Origin: Anaerolineales bacterium
GTDB taxonomy: Bacteria; Chloroflexota; Anaerolineae; Anaerolineales; Villigracilaceae
DNA length: 5,853 nt
Direction: 5' to 3'
NCBI GenBank assembly: GCA_025938055.1
Contig: JAICQC010000294.1
Coordinates: 1-5,853, forward strand
The notes under the pieces were generated by a model. It did not search any database and was not told the origin of the DNA. It saw nothing but the letters and a program-made list of their open reading frames with translations. Both the position numbers and the translations under genes were made by a program. Positions 4,951 through 5,853 of this stretch are shown piece after piece (the first letter of the stretch is position 1; each line of letters starts with the position of its first letter).

Positions 4951-5068
4951 TATGTCACACCGTACTTGCGTACGGTGCCGGGGAGTGTTGCGAGCCGCGA
5001 GCAATCTCCTTCACTACAAGGGGATTGCTTCGTCGGTACGAGCCGCGAAGCGTCCTCGCAATGACATA
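4951..5068. repeat. MITE-like palindromic element with 7-bp terminal inverted repeats
   Basis: TATGTCA (4951-4957) and TGACATA (5062-5068) are perfect terminal inverted repeats; if the outer TA is a target duplication, the ends are TGTCA/TGACA flanked by TA. Nested inside are TTGCGAG (4988-4994) with CTCGCAA (5055-5061), and GCAATCTCCTT (5001-5011) with AAGGGGATTGC (5018-5028), 11 bp with one T/G pair and a six-base loop. A separate perfect hairpin CACCGTAC-TTGC-GTACGGTG fills 4958-4977. GAGCCGCGA occurs twice as a direct repeat. Read on the minus strand the element begins GTCATTGCGAGGACGC and contains GACGAAGCAATCCCC, resembling a non-coding interspersed repeat I know from many bacterial genomes. 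It has no coding capacity. It ends seven bases before the asp23 ribosome binding site. Confidence 0.7.
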
Positions 5069-5084
5069 ATCACATGAGGAAACC

Positions 5085-5441
5085 ATGGGCGAAGAAACAA
5101 CATCATTGGGCGGAATACACATCTCCCCGAACGCGATCGCGACGATTGCCTATCATGCCACAGTCGAATCCTACGGCGTGGTGGGACTGGCGCCAAAGAA
5201 CATTGCAGATGGGATCGTAAAATCCATTACGCGTGAGCCTTCGCGCGGTGTATCGGTTCGCTACAATGGTGAGGATATTGATATTGAGATCCACATCATC
5301 GTGGAGTATGGGACGCGCATCAACTCGGTGGCGGAGAGCGTGGTAAATACCGTTCGTTTTCATGTAGAGAAGGCATTGGGGCTGCGAGTCAATACCGTTA
5401 ACGTCCACGTAGCAGGGCTACGCGTAAGCGATCCAGACTAG
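5085..5441 (+). CDS. Asp23/Gls24 family protein (YloU-like)
   Basis: The product is a 118-residue cytoplasmic protein covering one Asp23/Gls24 domain. The family pattern is clear: L8-G-G-I-H-I-S-P-N-A-I-A-T-I-A-Y (ordinarily GxIxIsxxVIaxIA), E28-S-Y-G-V-V-G-L, a central D64-I-D-I-E-I-H-I-I-V-E-Y-G strand, then the helix N-S-V-A-E-S-V-V-N-T-V and the final V-N-T-V-N-V-H-V-A-G-L. The family includes the staphylococcal membrane-tethered alkaline-shock protein Asp23 and Bacillus YloU; its biochemical role is poorly known and is usually tied to envelope homeostasis. No membrane segment is present, so any membrane contact would need a partner. GAGGA (5076-5080) precedes the ATG by four bases. The next gene starts 13 bases after the stop with its ribosome binding site overlapping the stop codon, so the two form an operon, as yloU-yloV do in Bacillus. 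Confidence 0.93.
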   Translation: MGEETTSLGGIHISPNAIATIAYHATVESYGVVGLAPKNIADGIVKSITREPSRGVSVRYNGEDIDIEIHIIVEYGTRINSVAESVVNTVRFHVEKALGLRVNTVNVHVAGLRVSDPD

Positions 5442-5454
5442 GAGCAGAAGCGTC

Positions 5455-5853
5455 ATGGCAGTAGATACCGCACGTGTTGAGAAACTCCGCAGGCAACCCA
5501 TTAATGGTCAATCCGTGAAACGGCTCGTAGAGGCAGGGCTTATATGGCTTCGCACCAACCAGCAGACGGTGAACGCGCTGAACGTTTTCCCCGTGCCCGA
5601 TGGGGATACGGGAACGAACATGGTCCTGACAATGCAATCGGCGTGGAACGAGATCAAGGATCTGGGCCTCCGCAGCATCAGCGACATGGCAGGTGCGGTA
5701 TCGAAGGGCGCGTTGATGGGCGCGCGCGGCAATTCAGGCGTGATCCTCTCGCAGTTGTGGCGCGGGTTTGCGCGCGGCGTCCATGGCAGAGATGTGCTGG
5801 ATGGACCGACATTGGCCAAGGCGTTCGGGGAAGCGCGCGATACTGCCTATAAA
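5455..5853 (+). CDS. FakA/YloV-like DAK-domain kinase, 5' part only
   Basis: The frame is open from ATG 5455 to the window end, 133 codons, and is cut by the edge. It shows the N-terminal DhaL/DAK2-type domain that binds ATP and Mg: N40-A-L-N-V-F-P-V-P-D-G-D-T-G-T-N55, where D49 and D51 are the expected metal ligands, and G89-A-R-G-N-S-G-V-I-L-S-Q100, the nucleotide-contacting loop. Proteins of this type with an Asp23-like gene directly upstream are YloV/FakA, the kinase subunit of fatty acid kinase, which works with a FakB fatty-acid-binding subunit to make acyl-phosphate for phospholipid synthesis. The middle and C-terminal FakA domains lie outside the window, so a stand-alone DhaL-type protein cannot be excluded, but the neighbour argues against it. 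GGAG at 5441-5444, overlapping the upstream stop, serves as ribosome binding site with a 10-base spacer. Confidence 0.92.
   Translation, partial: MAVDTARVEKLRRQPINGQSVKRLVEAGLIWLRTNQQTVNALNVFPVPDGDTGTNMVLTMQSAWNEIKDLGLRSISDMAGAVSKGALMGARGNSGVILSQLWRGFARGVHGRDVLDGPTLAKAFGEARDTAYK

Noticed and set aside
4951..5068. The repeated palindromes as a CRISPR array or tRNA gene
   Set aside because: There are no regularly spaced identical repeats with unique spacers and no cloverleaf with an anticodon arm; terminal inverted repeats fit a MITE-like element better.
5014..5196. A 60-codon minus-strand reading frame ending in RTDEAIPL
   Set aside because: Its C-terminal part is a translation of the interspersed repeat at 4951-5068 and its N-terminal part is antisense to the asp23-like gene; no ribosome binding site supports it.

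Overview
This 5.85 kb window looks like bacterial chromosome, most likely from a Chloroflexota (Anaerolineae-like) genome. That placement is an inference from three things: a moderately G+C-rich background, a Ser/Thr kinase with an HCDVKPHN catalytic loop and a C-terminal membrane anchor, and two families of palindromic intergenic repeats. No rRNA or other marker is present to settle it.

Layout. The left half is read on the minus strand. A lipid kinase of the diacylglycerol kinase/YegS family (2602-1649) directly abuts a membrane-anchored SH3-domain protein (1648-1175). A DUF971 (GBBH-like N-terminal domain) zinc-binding protein follows (1070-720). After an A+T-rich gap comes a kelch-repeat lipoprotein (511-1) that runs off the left edge; its reading frame is fully open from an ATG with a lipobox. 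From 2847 onward the plus strand carries a membrane Ser/Thr protein kinase (2847-3926), whose stop codon overlaps the start of ribulose-phosphate 3-epimerase rpe (3926-4585). A perfect 18-bp-stem bidirectional terminator (4586-4624) separates rpe from the convergent ribosomal protein gene rpmB (4824-4639). An Asp23/Gls24-family gene (5085-5441) and the start of a FakA/YloV-like DAK-domain gene (5455-5853, cut by the right edge) run divergently from rpmB.

How the genes relate. The order kinase - rpe - rpmB(reverse) - asp23 - fakA-like matches, from memory, the Bacillus subtilis order prkC - (cpgA) - rpe - (thiN, spoVM) - rpmB(reverse) - yloU - yloV, so this seems to be an ancient housekeeping neighbourhood. 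The content leans toward the envelope and lipids: lipid kinase, membrane kinase, Asp23 protein, fatty acid kinase-like protein and two extracytoplasmic proteins. A shared pathway is not shown by the sequence.

Regulation. Both genes that diverge from the 2603-2846 spacer have a perfect TATAAT placed so close to the ATG that their mRNAs should be leaderless or nearly so. The rpmB and asp23 promoters appear to overlap back to back. Each of these two divergent spacers also carries a non-coding palindromic repeat: 2693-2761, built on CACGGAG units, and 4951-5068, a MITE-like element with 7-bp terminal inverted repeats lying in the asp23 leader. I found no CRISPR, tRNA, rRNA, transposase or clear defence system, and no wholly novel system. 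The most interesting points are the synteny, the leaderless promoters, the repeat elements and the non-RD kinase.
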